From: Cenococcum geophilum 1.58
Lineage: Eukaryota; Ascomycota; Dothideomycetes; Gloniales; Gloniaceae
Length of the DNA: 64,000 nucleotides
Reading direction: 5' to 3'
Assembly: GCA_001692895.1 (NCBI GenBank)
Contig: KV748213.1
Span: forward strand, 1,302,001 to 1,366,000
Part shown: in pieces, positions 31,232 through 43,849 of the stretch
How positions within the stretch are numbered: the stretch's first letter is position 1
How the letters are laid out: each line of letters opens with the position of its first letter
Translations under genes and position numbers: made by a program
The notes under the pieces: generated by a model
The model's database searches: none
What the model saw: only the letters and a program-made list of their open reading frames with translations
Told to the model about the DNA's origin: nothing

Positions 31232-34200
31232 GGGGGGTATCTATGTTGCTGCTGATCGACAGGCAGAGTGCCTACTAAGAGCTATAGACACCTGGGGCCT
31301 TAAGTTGGCTACCCCCCTAGGAGTAACTACATGGCAACAAGGAACCTCTAGAAGTATAATTGACCTCATATTTATGGACGAAGGCCTATACCAGAGACTT
31401 AAAAGGTGTAACCCCGAAGAAGAATGGGTACTCGCCTTAGACTATATCCCCATCTAGATACAGCTAGATTTGGATATTAAGGCGCAACTAAGTAGCAAAT
31501 GATACGCAATAAGGAAGCTTAAGATAAACAGTTTCCTTAATACAGTTAAATAACAACTTTAAGACCTAGAAGAAATCTACCTAATTCTAAACGAGCGAGG
31601 CTTATTAGCCACCCCTAAGGAAATTGACCAAAGACTAGAAAGGATCCAGGCAGCGATTAAAAACGGGCTAGAAGAGTATTGCCTAGTCTCAAAACTAGGC
31701 CCCTACGCGCGATACGCATGGTCCGCATAATGCGCGGTTCTTATTGCTAGCTAACGATGAGCAAGAAGGAAATATATAAGTAGCCACAACCCTAAAGACG
31801 AGAGACAATATAAAGACACGAGAAACCAGTTAAAGAATACCCTAAAGAAAGAAGTAAGGAATAACTGGAGACGGTTTATAAATGAGCATACTTTTAACCC
31901 AAGCCTCCCCTATAATAAGGGCCTTTGGGCTATAGCAAAATGGGTAAAGAAAAAGGTAGGGCGCCTAGTAGAAGACCTATACTTACTACCCCTACAAAGA
32001 GCAGGGGAATTACAGGCTACTAATAATAACGATAAGAAGGTAAAGATCCTTATAGAAAGGTTCTTCCCCTAACCAGCTCTAGTAGACCTTAGCAATATTA
32101 CGGGTAAAACACCAGTAACTTGCCTAAGGGTTAACAGCGATATAACAACAGAGGAAATGGCTAAAACTATTAGCCGCCTTTTAAATAATATAGCACTAGG
32201 ACTAGATGGGATTCTAAATAAGGCCTTAAAAATATGTAGACTATTTATAGCACCCTAGCTTACAGATATAGCTAGGGTATACTTTGCTATAGGCTACTAC
32301 CCGCAACTTAGAAGAGCTATAACAACGGTTATTTTATAGAAAGAAGGTAAAGCAGATTACTTAATCCTAGGAAGCTACCGCCCTATTGCCTTAGAAAACA
32401 CCCTTAGCAAGATCTTAGAAAAGGTAATAGCGGACCATATAGTAGACACGGCTAAGGAATATAACCTACTACTATAAAGCCAAATGGGGGCAAGAAAAAA
32501 CCGCTTAACACTATTAGCACTTACGCTACTCGCTGCCACCATTAAATCCGCATAGGCGATGCGAAGGGACTTTATAGTATTAATGCTTAGCCTAGATATT
32601 AGCGGCGCCTATAATAACATACCCTATAAGCGTCTCCTATACATCCTTAGGGTAAAAGGCTTTCTAGAATAGATTATACAATTTGTTTAAGGGTTTATAG
32701 GTTAGAAAGAAATATTACTAGTCTTTAGCGGATACTAGAGCCCCCCTATCGCAGTTATAACAGGAATACCATAAGGATTACCCCTCTCGCCTATACTCTT
32801 CCTTTTCTTTATAAGCAACCTGCTTAACTCCTTTAAGGAAGGGGCGACCTAGGGGATAGGCTTTGTTAACAATACAAACCTAATTATATACAGGCCAACA
32901 GCCGCAGAAAATTGCAGAACACTAGAGAAAGCTTATAACACCTATATAGAATAGGCAAGATAATATAGAGTCTAATTTTTACTAGAGAAATACTAGCTAA
33001 TTTACTTTATAAGAAAACGCAACTAATCTACAGATCTTTAGTATATAATCCGCATCTAAGGCTTTAGGGGTTAACTAGTTTAGGGTTTAAGGGTATTAGG
33101 AGTATAGGTAGATAGTAAGCTCTAGTAGAGCGTATATACGGCGTAAGCGGCCTATAAGGGCTAAGTATAGTATATTATATTATCTAGGATTGTTAATTCT
33201 ATATAGGGTCCATACTTTTAGAGGTCACGCCTACTATATATAGCAGTTGTCCGGCTAACCATAACGTATAGGTCCAGTATTTAGGCCATTGGAGAATCTG
33301 AGAAAGGCCCCCCTAAATCGCTCCTTAAACTACTCTAAAAGGTTTAAACAGCCTACCTCTGGAGTATAATAGGCGGATATAAGCGAACGGCTACAGCACT
33401 GCTTAAAAAGGAAGCTAATATTCCCCTCTTATAACTATATATTGAAGCCGCTATAATATAAAGGGCGCAAAACGAATGTAACTCTAATATTATAAAGTAT
33501 ATTAAAACACGCCTAAATAAACTATGGAGGAACCCTAGGGCGCCCTATAGGAGAATAAACCAATAACCCCAAAGTAGGGAAGATATATTAGAGAAACAGG
33601 TAAAGAAAGTAGAAGAAAAATGGTGCTGCTTTAGGGCCCAGGCCTATATAGAGGAGAAAGGGAAACGCGTAAGAGGCTAGCAAAGATAATAGCAAGAGAG
33701 AGAAAGGAGCAAAAGTAGAGTATAAAAGAATGCTAGGAAACTATCTACCGCAATATAATACTGGCTGGACCAACGCTAGAGAGGCGTATAGGAGTTAAAG
33801 GTATAGAGGCTGACTAAGGCAAGAGGAACCTAAGCTATAGCATGGTTAACGCTATAGGGGGTAAACACTCTAGGGCTCCGAGAAGGCCTAACGAAGGTAG
33901 AAAATATAATAGCAACACTCTTAAGAATAGGAATAATAGGACTAAAAGACTGGCTCTACTAGGTGGGTGTCCTAGTAGGTAGCCCGAGATGCGAATGTGG
34001 CTGGCTAAGATAAACACCAAAATATATAATACTGTTATGCCCCTTATGCACTAACTAAGAAGCAATACTCTTAGTAGCTGGCATAGAGAACTATAATATA
34101 CTACTCTTAATATAAAAAGGCCTTAAGGCGGTTACTTAGTGGCTTATTAGCTAAAATATACTAAACCAGTTCTGGGTTATAAAGGAAATGGCAATAGAGG

Positions 34201-34503
34201 GTAGGGGGGGCGAGTAACGGGCGCCCTCTAATAACTCTACAGTGATAGAGTAAAGTTTGCGATACTAGCGCGTCCGTAGGCTTATTACGGCAGCAGTGGT
34301 TCCTAAGAAGGTTAAAAAGTAAGGTAGTAGAGCACCATAGGTAACTTGTAGGCGCCTCATAGGCGCCTTATAGGCGAGTCCCAAAAGGCGGGGAGATAGA
34401 TTATAGGGTTTTCTTAAATAGAGTTTTCTCCCCATATATATATAAGGAGTAGTCCGCGTAGGCCTAATAGGGATCCAAATCGGACGTTAAGTAATGAATA
34501 ATA
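31232..34503 (+). mobile_element. 5'-truncated Tad-like LINE (non-LTR retrotransposon)
   Basis: A 16-bp perfect target-site duplication ATAATAATAGTGTAAT flanks it (31216-31231 and 34504-34519). The left end falls inside the endonuclease domain, as expected for incomplete target-primed reverse transcription. The right end has a TAA-type simple tail near 34,492-34,503. It is inserted in the A/T-rich body of the pogo-type element. Confidence 0.93.
31233..34275 (+). pseudogene. Tad-like LINE ORF2: endonuclease remnant, RT, C-terminal Cys/His region
   Basis: The open start (31230-31457) reads the end of the apurinic endonuclease domain: LKLATPLGVTTWQQG, then SIIDLIF, ending LALDYIPI where SDH-PI is expected. 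The RT core follows: LDISGAYNNI near 32,593, GIP-GLPLSPILFLFF near 32,768, and the FADD-type box reads FVNN at 32862-32873, both Asp codons altered. Near 33,985-34,050 a zinc-like CECGW...CPLC motif is seen. The numerous TAG codons stand for Gln/Trp. The family resembles Neurospora Tad1. It cannot act on its own. Confidence 0.92.
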
Positions 34504-34519
34504 ATAATAATAGTGTAAT

Positions 34520-35340
34520 ATATATATATATATAATATAAATTATAAAGAATTTAAGTAATTATAAAATAGTGTAATAGTATAATAAGTATTAAATATTA
34601 ATAAAATAGTATTTTTAAATAACAACAATATATATAAACAATAAATAATGATAATAATAATAGTATTATATTACTATTATAGGTATATAAATAATAATAT
34701 TTATAAAATATTTAAAATACTTATATATTTTAGTAATATTTTATATAATATTTTTAAGTATTTTAATTATATAATGTTATAACAATATATAAGTAACGTT
34801 ATAAAAATAAAAATAAAACTTTATTTAATATTTAATCTATAAAAAATACAATAAAAATTATATTAATTATATTAAAAATTAGTAGTTTTTGTAAACCATG
34901 CTTTAATTAACTAATCTTACTTAATATATATATTATAAAAATAAAAAATGTTTAAAAAATTATATATAAAAACAATTAAACTATAATCATAATAAAAACA
35001 ATTATGATAATTTTTTCTAAAATATATTTATATATATAATAATAATTTTTTATATAGATGTTATTATTATATTTGTAATTAACAAACTATTATAATATAT
35101 TAAAAAAATATAATTAATATATATATAAATATTAATATGTAACCTTAAGTTTAGAAATTACTATAATATAATATAATATATATAGCCTTTTTAAAATAAT
35201 TTTATTGCAGTAAAAAATATATAATATTTTTATTTTTTAGCCTAAGTATTATTTTACTAATATAGTAGTTTATATAAATATATTTTATATTTTATTTAAG
35301 AATAATATTACTAAAGTTATTAAAGTTATAAGTTAGGCTA
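34520..35340. other. Extremely A/T-rich body of the pogo-type element
   Basis: About 820 bp made nearly only of A and T, with runs of TATATA and AATAATA and no frame. It is the continuation of 28990-29229 and 31045-31231. Confidence 0.6.
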
Positions 35341-35506
35341 AGAGTGTCTCGCTTAGGGGGGTGTCTCGCTTCCTAGGGTCCTACATTATACCCCCTTATA
35401 ACTTTACCAACGTAGCTTTAATTTATATAAATAATAGCTAATTTTATAGCTTTATTCTAAAGCTATAAAATAAAACTTTATTTCTAAAATATAAAGCCAT
35501 ATTGGC

Positions 35507-35652
35507 GGGGCTGTGGGGGGTATTTTACCAAAGTTGTGAAATTTTAAATTGAGGCTCTGCGCTGACTAACGTGGGGGATCAGCTCGTGCACGCGACCGGC
35601 TCGTGCACGGTTTTCCCCACCAAAATTTGGCAAAATACACCTTTTTACACCA
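35507..35652. mobile_element. Possible 145-bp MITE with GC-rich core
   Basis: The inverted ends GGGGTATTTTACCAAA (left) and GGTGTATTTTGCCAAA (right, reverse complement) enclose a GC-rich centre with two copies of GGCTCGTGCACG/AGCTCGTGCACG. It stands out sharply from A/T-rich flanks. No target duplication could be defined. Confidence 0.45.
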
Positions 35653-37582
35653 CCTATAATTTAATAACTGTAACAGCTATTAATATAAAATCTAATATAT
35701 AGCTTATTTAGTACTTAAATTATAATTTTATGTAAGAATATTATAAAATATTATAATAACTATATATTTAAAGTTAAGTTAAAAAGTACTTTTTTAATAA
35801 AATATAAAACTATTAATAAAACTATTAATAAAGCTATTATATACCTATATTATATATATATATATATATATATTATATAAATAAAGAGTTTTTGATATTT
35901 ATATAGTTTATTAGTTATATATTAAATAAGTTATTTTATTATATGGGAAACTGCATCAGGAAATGGAGGCTTCCTTTACGGGCAAGGCGCCCTCGCTTAC
36001 TAACCCCAGCTAAGCCAAGACTGCCCCTTGACCTTAACCATAAAAGGCCATTTCTCTCACTACTTTTCCTCTTATCCTCCATCTTTCCTTTCTCCCAATA
36101 CTACGCCTCCTCCTCTTCTTACTACTAGTCCCTAGCACGGTCGCATTAAGGCATTTCTGCCGTCCCCTTAGCGCTAATGCGTATGCAAGTCCAGCCCGCT
36201 TATTACTTCATTCCCCTATATCTTAGACTAACAATTAATGCAGTTAACTGCGGCCTTTCCAATAAGTAAGTCTCTATTCTACAATAATATATAAACGGTC
36301 TTAGCCTTATCTCCTAATTCTCGCCTCTAGAGCCAATAGCTTTAATTTTTATTAAGCTCTTTTAGCGCCGCCTCTATCCGCTAAGCGTGTCTATATCCTT
36401 ATAATTCTGTTCTCTCTCTTATATACACCCTCTCTCCTTTTACCTTCTAGATAACGCTAGTCCGCAACCGTCCCATAGGAAGAGGGTTAGGGGAATTCTA
36501 CAGTTACCAGCCGCGTTAGCATTATTGTCTTATTTAACTCTGCCACATATCTCCTTCCAAGGTAGGGAGGAACAAGCGTGCCGTATCGCCCCCCCTTAAG
36601 GGCATAAGCGAGCTTACGTCGCACTTGTTTTAGCTAACCCACGCGCTATTTTCTCACCTAGGATATGCTGTTAGTTAGACGGCCCGCTTCAGCGTTTGCC
36701 GATAGCTAAAGCCACCTATATTACAACTAGTATGCCTACTAAGCTACCTAGCGGAAAAGCAGCTAGACGTCGCTAATTTAAGCAACTAACCCATACGGGG
36801 CTGTGTTAGGCATTATTTAAACGGACATTATATAGAGCGTTGCTTAGGTAGCTATATATACCTGCTTAGTAGTATAGTTGCATTACCACGGATATTTTGG
36901 AGACGCTGTTTAATCTACTAGTTTAGGGCTAAAGGGCTATTAGCTCTACCTAACTTCTTAGCGGCAAAGCGGTAAAGGATTAACAATCTAGGCTCCTAAG
37001 CTATAGGGCTATATAGGAACCACCTAGATTAAAATTGGAAGATTGCAGCTTTTAGGCGCATAATGGATTAGCGGCACAGCGGCATAACTACGAAGGAATC
37101 TCTAACACCAGCTAGCTATGTTAGGAGGGCGAGCATCCTTATATAGTCTTTTACCCAATATATTTATAGACATGGATACGATTACCGAGCGAGCGGTAGG
37201 CGTATCCGTCACTAGGCGGTTAGCATTGGAGAGCCCCGCTTGCCACTAATAAGGATACTACCTCCTTCCGTTATAGATAGCTTATAACGCACACGTATAA
37301 GCGGGGCTTTACCTACTAATATGAGCGGCGCAGAAGATTAACTGAATTGGCATTACTAGGAAGTGAATAGATACGTTAGCGCTACCCTTTACCAAGGAAA
37401 TAAGGTGGAGAATTTACGCCATTAACCTCCTAATAAGGGGCTAGATGCAACGGCTATATTAGAGCTAAACACGCCAGCTTAGATAGGCGGATATAGTTCA
37501 ACCGCAATTTGCTAAGGCTATTAATTAGGCGCCGGAATTTAAGCCCTTATAAACCTTACCTTATAAACGGCAATTGACCCTA
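35653..37582. other. Unassigned stretch, A/T-rich then mixed composition
   Basis: 35653-35940 is A/T-rich. From 35943 a 61-codon open frame starts but has no recognisable features. 36,130-37,580 is of moderate GC and shows no protein I can follow in any frame. An imperfect 34-bp inverted repeat (GGATACG-TTACCGAGC against GAGCGGTAGGCGTATCC) lies at 37156-37190. Confidence 0.4.
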
Positions 37583-39955
37583 GTCTATACCGGAGGCGCA
37601 CGCATTAAATGCTTTAATTCAATAAGAAACCCAAATAAGGGATAAGGGGCAATAGATAAGTGCTAGCGGCAAAGGGAGAACTAACGTGCACTTAAAAAGA
37701 CCGTTAATTCCCCCTTAGAGCTTTTAAAAGCTATAAAGCAATGGCAACTTTAATAACAACAATATTAGCACCATCTTAATCTTTATTTCGTATCCCTTAT
37801 AAAATTTTACTTAATAAGAACAATTTCTACACTAGTCCCCCTAGAAGATTAATAGCTTTATCTTAGTGCCATAGAATTATAGCCCCTAAGAAAAGCGCGA
37901 GCAGTAAACCTAAAAGGAAAAATAGGGGAGTACCTATTTTCCCCCCAAAAAGTCAAAAAGCATTAGAAGCTTAGGCACTTAATAGTATATTATTCCACCT
38001 AGGGCCTTAATTTAGAGATTCCGTCTAATAAAGCGCCTATAGACCCTATATATAATTACAAGAAAGCTTATAATAAGTATTATAAGAATAACAAGGATGA
38101 TAAGAATAATAAGGAAGATTTTTATAGAGATGGAAATGACAGTCAAGTCTCTAGGGGAAGTAGTTAAGGTAATTATCCCAATAATTATCCCACTACTCTC
38201 CCTCTTTCCCCAGTAGTTCCAAATATATAGTTTTAATAACTAGCAGTAAATCCAATAGTTATTAAAGACGATATAGCCGATCTAGACTTAGAAGCTAAGG
38301 GCGATAAAGCTAGTAACGCTAACAATAAAGCTGGCGAAGTTAACAAAGTTAATAAAGCCGATAACTAACTAATGCCCTATAAATTGGGTATATACCTCCC
38401 TTTAACTTATAATGGCCTTATCTAATAATTAGTAAATAATGGGAATAACAGCAGTAATAAGGATAATAAAGAAGATAAGGAGCTGCCTTCGTTAGAAGCG
38501 CTATAAGAGGAGGTACGCGTACCTACGCATAATTATACTATACCCTTAACGCTAGACGGTAATTAAACGGATAATTTAGCTAAGGGGCGTTGCATTAAAA
38601 CTGCTCCGCAGTTTAGGTAGAAGCTTAGAATATTAATAGCTGCCGGTTAAGAGTCTTTAGGAGCTAAGAAGTTAAAAAAGCAGAGGTCCAATCAGCTTAA
38701 TTAACTAGGCAGCATTAATTATATCTTTAATACTTCCATTAGCAAGAGCGGCGAGAGCGTATAACCTAAAAAGTAATAAAGGTTACCTATTTCCTAAAGG
38801 ACTACGCCTTCTAACTCTCCTACCCTTAGCCTTAACGACGGTAACGGTATTAAGGAGCGAGCGGTCTCTACTACGCGGCCTACTATCCCCTCCCCCCGGC
38901 ACTATATGTCTCCTTATAATATTAGACCACCAGAATATAGGGCTAATAATAGTTATAATTATATTCTAGACAATCTTATAAACGGCTTAACTAAAGAAAG
39001 TAATAGTAAGGATAGCAAAGATGTTACGAATAAAGGTAAGGCTGAGAACTATAGCGACGGAAGTAATAATAGTGATAATATAAATAATAACGACTCTGGG
39101 GACGGTAATAGCAGTAATAGCAATAAGAATAACAAGGCCTGTGGGTATACAGGGCAACAAAGATTACTAACCCCCATTAATAATCAATTAAAGACAAAGC
39201 GTACTACGAAGCATTATCTCTAGCAGTCTTAGCATTCCTATTTAGTTTTATCTACGCACACGTCTAAACGGAACACTGCGCTTACCAGTAATTATTATAA
39301 GTAGGTTGCACCCCCTATATATAATCACCTGCGTACCTAAAACCCGCTACTAAACTTAGCCTTTAGCTCTAACTCTAATAAAGCGATACTAGGAGCTGCC
39401 TTAAATAATTTAAAAGAATTATTAATCCAAGCAGTTTTTAGGCGCTAGAAAGACGGGTTATATACACTAAATATACTTCCTTAACAACTCCACTTACCAG
39501 TTAGCCTGGTTAAGCGATCTTAAGAGCTAAAGCCCTAAAAATTAAAACCTTAAAAGCCAAAGTCTAGGATAAAATTCACGGAAGAAAAAGACGTACTACT
39601 TATTAATTTAAAGGAGGAATAGAATCTTTTATAGGAATAGATTAAAGACTACTTTCTAAAGAGAAGCCTTAGATCACTACAGGCGTATTATTATTTAAAA
39701 TTAAAGGCCCGGCCTACTGTGTAGAAGAAAAGGGGCCGGCCTACTAGGCGGAAGAGACGGTAATAATAGTAGTACCCTTCTTTTAGCTTAGAGGTCTATT
39801 TCTTATTAACCGGAATTTAAGGCTATAAATTGTCCTAATTGGCGCTGCCAATAGGACCGGTGTTTTTGGTGCTGGTTAGCAATCAACATTTCTTATTATA
39901 TATTCCATTTCTGGCTTAATCTATTTATAGCGCATTTCCTATCATATAAGGACTG
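37583..39955 (+). repeat. Long direct repeat, copy 1 (SANT gene unit)
   Basis: Aligns with 46681-49775 from about AGGCGYACGCATTARATGC to TTTATRGCGCATTTC. Copy 1 has an extra segment of about 110 bp near 39,790-39,900, while copy 2 has an extra segment of about 880 bp near 48,430-49,300. There is no LTR, TIR or target duplication, so this looks like a gene duplication rather than a transposon. Confidence 0.75.
37741..39763 (+). pseudogene. SANT/Myb-like and AT-hook protein, copy 1
   Basis: ATG at 37741. The N-terminus reads ...SKPKRKNRGVPIFPPKS. Then a frame change (possible intron) lies near 37,990-38,000. A low-complexity middle follows (Asn/Lys/Asp-rich, NKYYKNNKDDKNNKED; GDGNSSNSNKNNK; 38906-39223 is an open stretch). 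A C-terminal SANT/Myb-like domain sits at about 39,566-39,718 (IKFTEEKDVLLINLKEE ending YYYLKLKARP), and an AT-hook-like RGRPTRRKRR precedes the TAA stop at 39761. This suggests a nuclear DNA-binding protein. Stops replace Gln/Trp codons. Confidence 0.7.
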
Positions 39956-42900
39956 CATAAAAAGGTCTATAAGATAATCACTTTTTCAAGGGCGGTAAGC
40001 AAGAGCCACCTATTACTATTTACAACGCTATAAACAATAGAGAATGCGAGGCTGAAACTAGGTTTACGACTTAGCCAGCTAATTTAAATCACATAATATA
40101 GCTAAAACCAAGCGGTAGTCCGAATAATATAAAGTTAGGCGTTAATAATTAATTAACTTATATATATAACGTAAAGGCGCATAAACTGGCTATAGTTAAT
40201 TTACCTTACGAATAAGAACGAGCCACAAGAATCCAATCCTTATAAGATATTTTAGTTAGTAGAGGGGCTATGTGTATTTAGTGACTCCAATATATAGCTA
40301 AAATACGCGTTATAGCGGACGCCTTACCCATTCTACTGTTTAGCTGGTGGCCTAATTATACACATAATATTCTGCGCTAGAAAGCTTTAATAGTAGGGCA
40401 GAGCAAATCCGGCCGCAGCTTAGCCCACTTAGCAATTCTTTTAAATAAGCCTTCCTATTAGGCACTAATGACTAAGTAACTATAAACCTATTAACTGTAG
40501 TAATATATCTATTTTCCCTTATAAATTTCCTTTAACCCTACTTTACTAATCATTTATAACGCTATTCCATAAAGCTGCTCTCCGTTTAAGCCTATAATCC
40601 ACCTCTTTTTATATTTCTTATATTCCGCCTCTTATAGTTATCTAGCAATTCTATTTTTACTATTAAGGTAAATATTAGCTTAGCTATTTCGCGCAGTATA
40701 TACCTAATTACTTACATCTTCTATAATAGTTATGCTTTAATACGCATATACTTTACGGCCTTTTATTCTAAAACAAATTACTAAATTAGCTGCTATTTCT
40801 CCTTAGACGGCTATCCGTAATTAAAAACGCTTTATAAAAGATAATATTTGCTTAATATTTTATATCTATAGAACACCTGTCCTTTATAGCCACCAGTCCC
40901 GCTAACTTACGCGGTTATACTTCTAGCTATATAGATTATATCCGCTAAGGCCGGGGATAAAGCGCTTAGTGGGGAATAGGAGGAGATTAGAGCTCGTAAA
41001 TTTAATATAACGGAGGATATAACTATAACATTTAAAGGCAGATTATGCAATATTTAAAACAGCAAAGGGAAGCTAGTTAAAAAATTAGGTATAGAAGATA
41101 GATAAGTAGTAAGAGAGGTTCTTGCTAGGTATAAATGTTACGTAATATAGGCACGGATTAAGTTTAAAAAGAGGTAGTAATAAGTGGTGATCCGAAGTAA
41201 TATATACCATTTATTTATAGATAAGAGTTAATCTTTAGCTTCTTCTATAGCATTTTCCTAAATTTTTAAAATATCTAGGTCCCCTAAACCAAATAAATTA
41301 GAGATGTTAAATCTATCTTAGTAGCCGATTCTAAGTATAAAGAGAGCGTCCTTATTTTCCGTTTCTGGCAGGTATATAAATAGGCAATTTATAACTACTA
41401 GTCCTCCTCTCTTCTTTTCCTTTCTCTATAAATTACTCGTCTGCATCCTAGTACAAAATAGCTTAGGGAGATTTTTAATTATATAGTGCCTTATAAATAA
41501 GAAAGAAAAGTACTAGCCCTTCCCTAGCAATATTAGATTTTCTGTTTAATATTAACCACAGATACAATATCTTATTAAAGGTTATTTTATAGACCTAAAG
41601 TTTGCTGTAATTCTAACCGGGGACGCTTTGATAATAGTTTATCTGTAACTTAATAATATGCTAGCATAATGGCGCTTAGAGGACTCTTAGGAGAGGCGTC
41701 TATCTTAGATAAGTATTAATATATTAAATTTAGGGAACAAGGTGTCTAACCGTTGGTTTTAGGATTATTAGATAAGATTATACTTTCCTTTTATAATAAA
41801 TCTTACTCTAAGATATATAAGTAATAAATTAATAAGTACCTAAGACTTATATACTAAGCGTTTTATAAGCGTCCTAAGGGATTAGAGCTTTAAAATGCCT
41901 CTCCGATAACCAAAAGTCTTAGGCTAGCAATAGTTAAATACTAAGCACCAATTACGTAACTAATTAATCATTACGCACCTAAGCCTAGGCCTTCGGCTCT
42001 GGTCAACTAAGGTTCTCTATTAGGTCCAGCTTATTAATTTAGCAACGCTGCTATAATTAGTTATACTCTCTCCTTAAACGGGGAATAGAGGTTTATATAC
42101 CTTTATCTTGCTTATATTTCGCAGGTTAAAGCTTAACATATACTAATCCAGTTAGTATAATATTATATATAAAAGAAGGGTTCGTACTTTAAGGAAATAA
42201 GGCTTGTATAAAACTAAGGTAACTATGGCTGCTAGTGAAGCCCTATTCTGCGGCTGTTAACTTAAAGAACTTTTTAGCTGCAGGCCTTAAGTTTAGACGA
42301 TATGGTTTGTAGTTTTTAAGGCAAATAAGGTACTCTACAATAATGTCAAAGCTTATTTTAGTATATTCCGTTGGCGGGATAACTAATACCACAGTAAGAA
42401 AGACGTGATTGTTTGCATCCTAGATATCCGTGTATACGTAACAGGCTTAGGCCTTCCGCTATTTCGTTGTATTTTGGCCGCCAGGCTCCTTAATAGGCTT
42501 GCCCTAAATAAAGTTAAGATGGGAGTTTTTTAAGAGTGCTTAATCGCCACATATTATACTATTTATTTTTAATTACTTAACTTTCTTATCGATCTTAATA
42601 AGGAATCTATTAATTTCCGTATTGGAACTTAGTAGGGTTAACTAACCCGCCTCGGAAGTTATGTATTAGTCTATAGTTAGAAACGGATCTAGAATATTAT
42701 AGCTAGTAACCCTCTTTATATAATAGAGTGAAATTTAATAAAGTAAAATGTAATATTTAAATAAAGTGAGATGGGTATGGGTAAATGTAGTTTATATAGA
42801 TTTAGGTTCCAATTTTAGCGCCTATATATTAGAACGTGTTATATAGGGATTAGTTTAGCCAATAGGTATATAAGGGAGATCTTAACCGTTAGGGCATGGC

Positions 42901-43830
42901 TATATGTTAGCTAGTAGAACGCTTAGACTATATCGTCTTATTATAGCCCATATTTTATTTCACTCCATTTTATCTCGTTTTAGCTAAGTTTTAGACTTTA
43001 ATATACCTTTAAGCAACCAGAAGCCGATTTTGCAAGCGACTATATTAATTAGAGCTATTATATCTGCCTTCTTTTATATTATATAAGGGAAAATAGGATA
43101 GTTATAAAGTAAGGTAGAATAGAGCAAGATATAGAATTATAATAAAATAAAGTAAAATGGAGTGGAATGGAATAAGCTAAAGCGAGGCGAGCTTAAGCAC
43201 TAATTAGTATCTATTCTTCCTCCGCCTCTAACGCTTCTTTATATCCTTTAAAACCGTCTACCTAGCTCCTGCGTATTAATCGGAACAATTACATCTTTTT
43301 TAGCTGTGCCCTTAGCAATTAGAACTTATAACGCCTTACCCAACTTGCTAGCATATATTTACTTTGGTTAAAAGAGTAATTAGCTTATTTAGTATTAACC
43401 TTCTTTTATAACATTATAGAATCTAAGCCGCAATCCGTAGTATAAGCTACTTATTAAAGTCTTAACGGGGTCCTAATCATATCCCTTCCCGCATTGTTTC
43501 CAGTTTAAACAATATTAGATAGCTATAAGCCTCTACTATATATACAACTGCGTGTCTATTATATCTCCTTTTACGTCGCTTTAGTGCCGGAACTAAGATA
43601 CTAAATGTGAGCCACGGCTCTGTTTCTACAGTTACGGCGGGATTATACACCTTTACTTAGTTAAGTTCTGTGCCATATTAGAAGTAATATTGATATAGCG
43701 TCTCCTAGAATAAATAAGGGGAAGTATTTATATAGCATAAAGCGGGTTCTAGTAAACATTCGCAGCATAGTAGCAGCTTAGGTCTTATTAAAGGGTATAA
43801 AAAAAGGCGGATCTTTTAAAAGAAATAATA
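39956..43830. other. RIP-degraded region with one readable minus-strand fragment
   Basis: No gene could be assigned over most of this interval. On the minus strand at about 41,420-41,200 a coherent fragment reads KEKKRGGLVVINCLFIYLP then ETENKDALFILRIGY, ending ENAIEEAKD. It looks like the remnant of an unidentified fungal protein. A second weak minus-strand reading lies near 42,560-42,190. Confidence 0.4.
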
Positions 43831-43849
43831 CCATCTACACTTAGCTCCT

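Larger units (their letters stand above)
28935..35381. mobile_element. pogo-type TIR element without a visible transposase, hosting two retroelements
   Basis: The inverted ends GGACCCTAAAAAGCGAGAC and GGACCCTAGGAAGCGAGAC are followed by a second AAGCGAGAC copy. The same doubled layout occurs in the Fot1-like TIR at 21776. TA duplicates flank it (28933-28934 and 35382-35383). Its own sequence (28935-29229, 31045-31231, 34520-35381, about 1.3 kb) is almost pure A/T with no readable gene, so it is either a MITE-like derivative or a copy erased by RIP. Confidence 0.82.

Noticed and set aside
33835-34020. Minus-strand 61-codon frame
   Set aside because: Antisense shadow of the LINE C-terminal region, which is readable on the plus strand.
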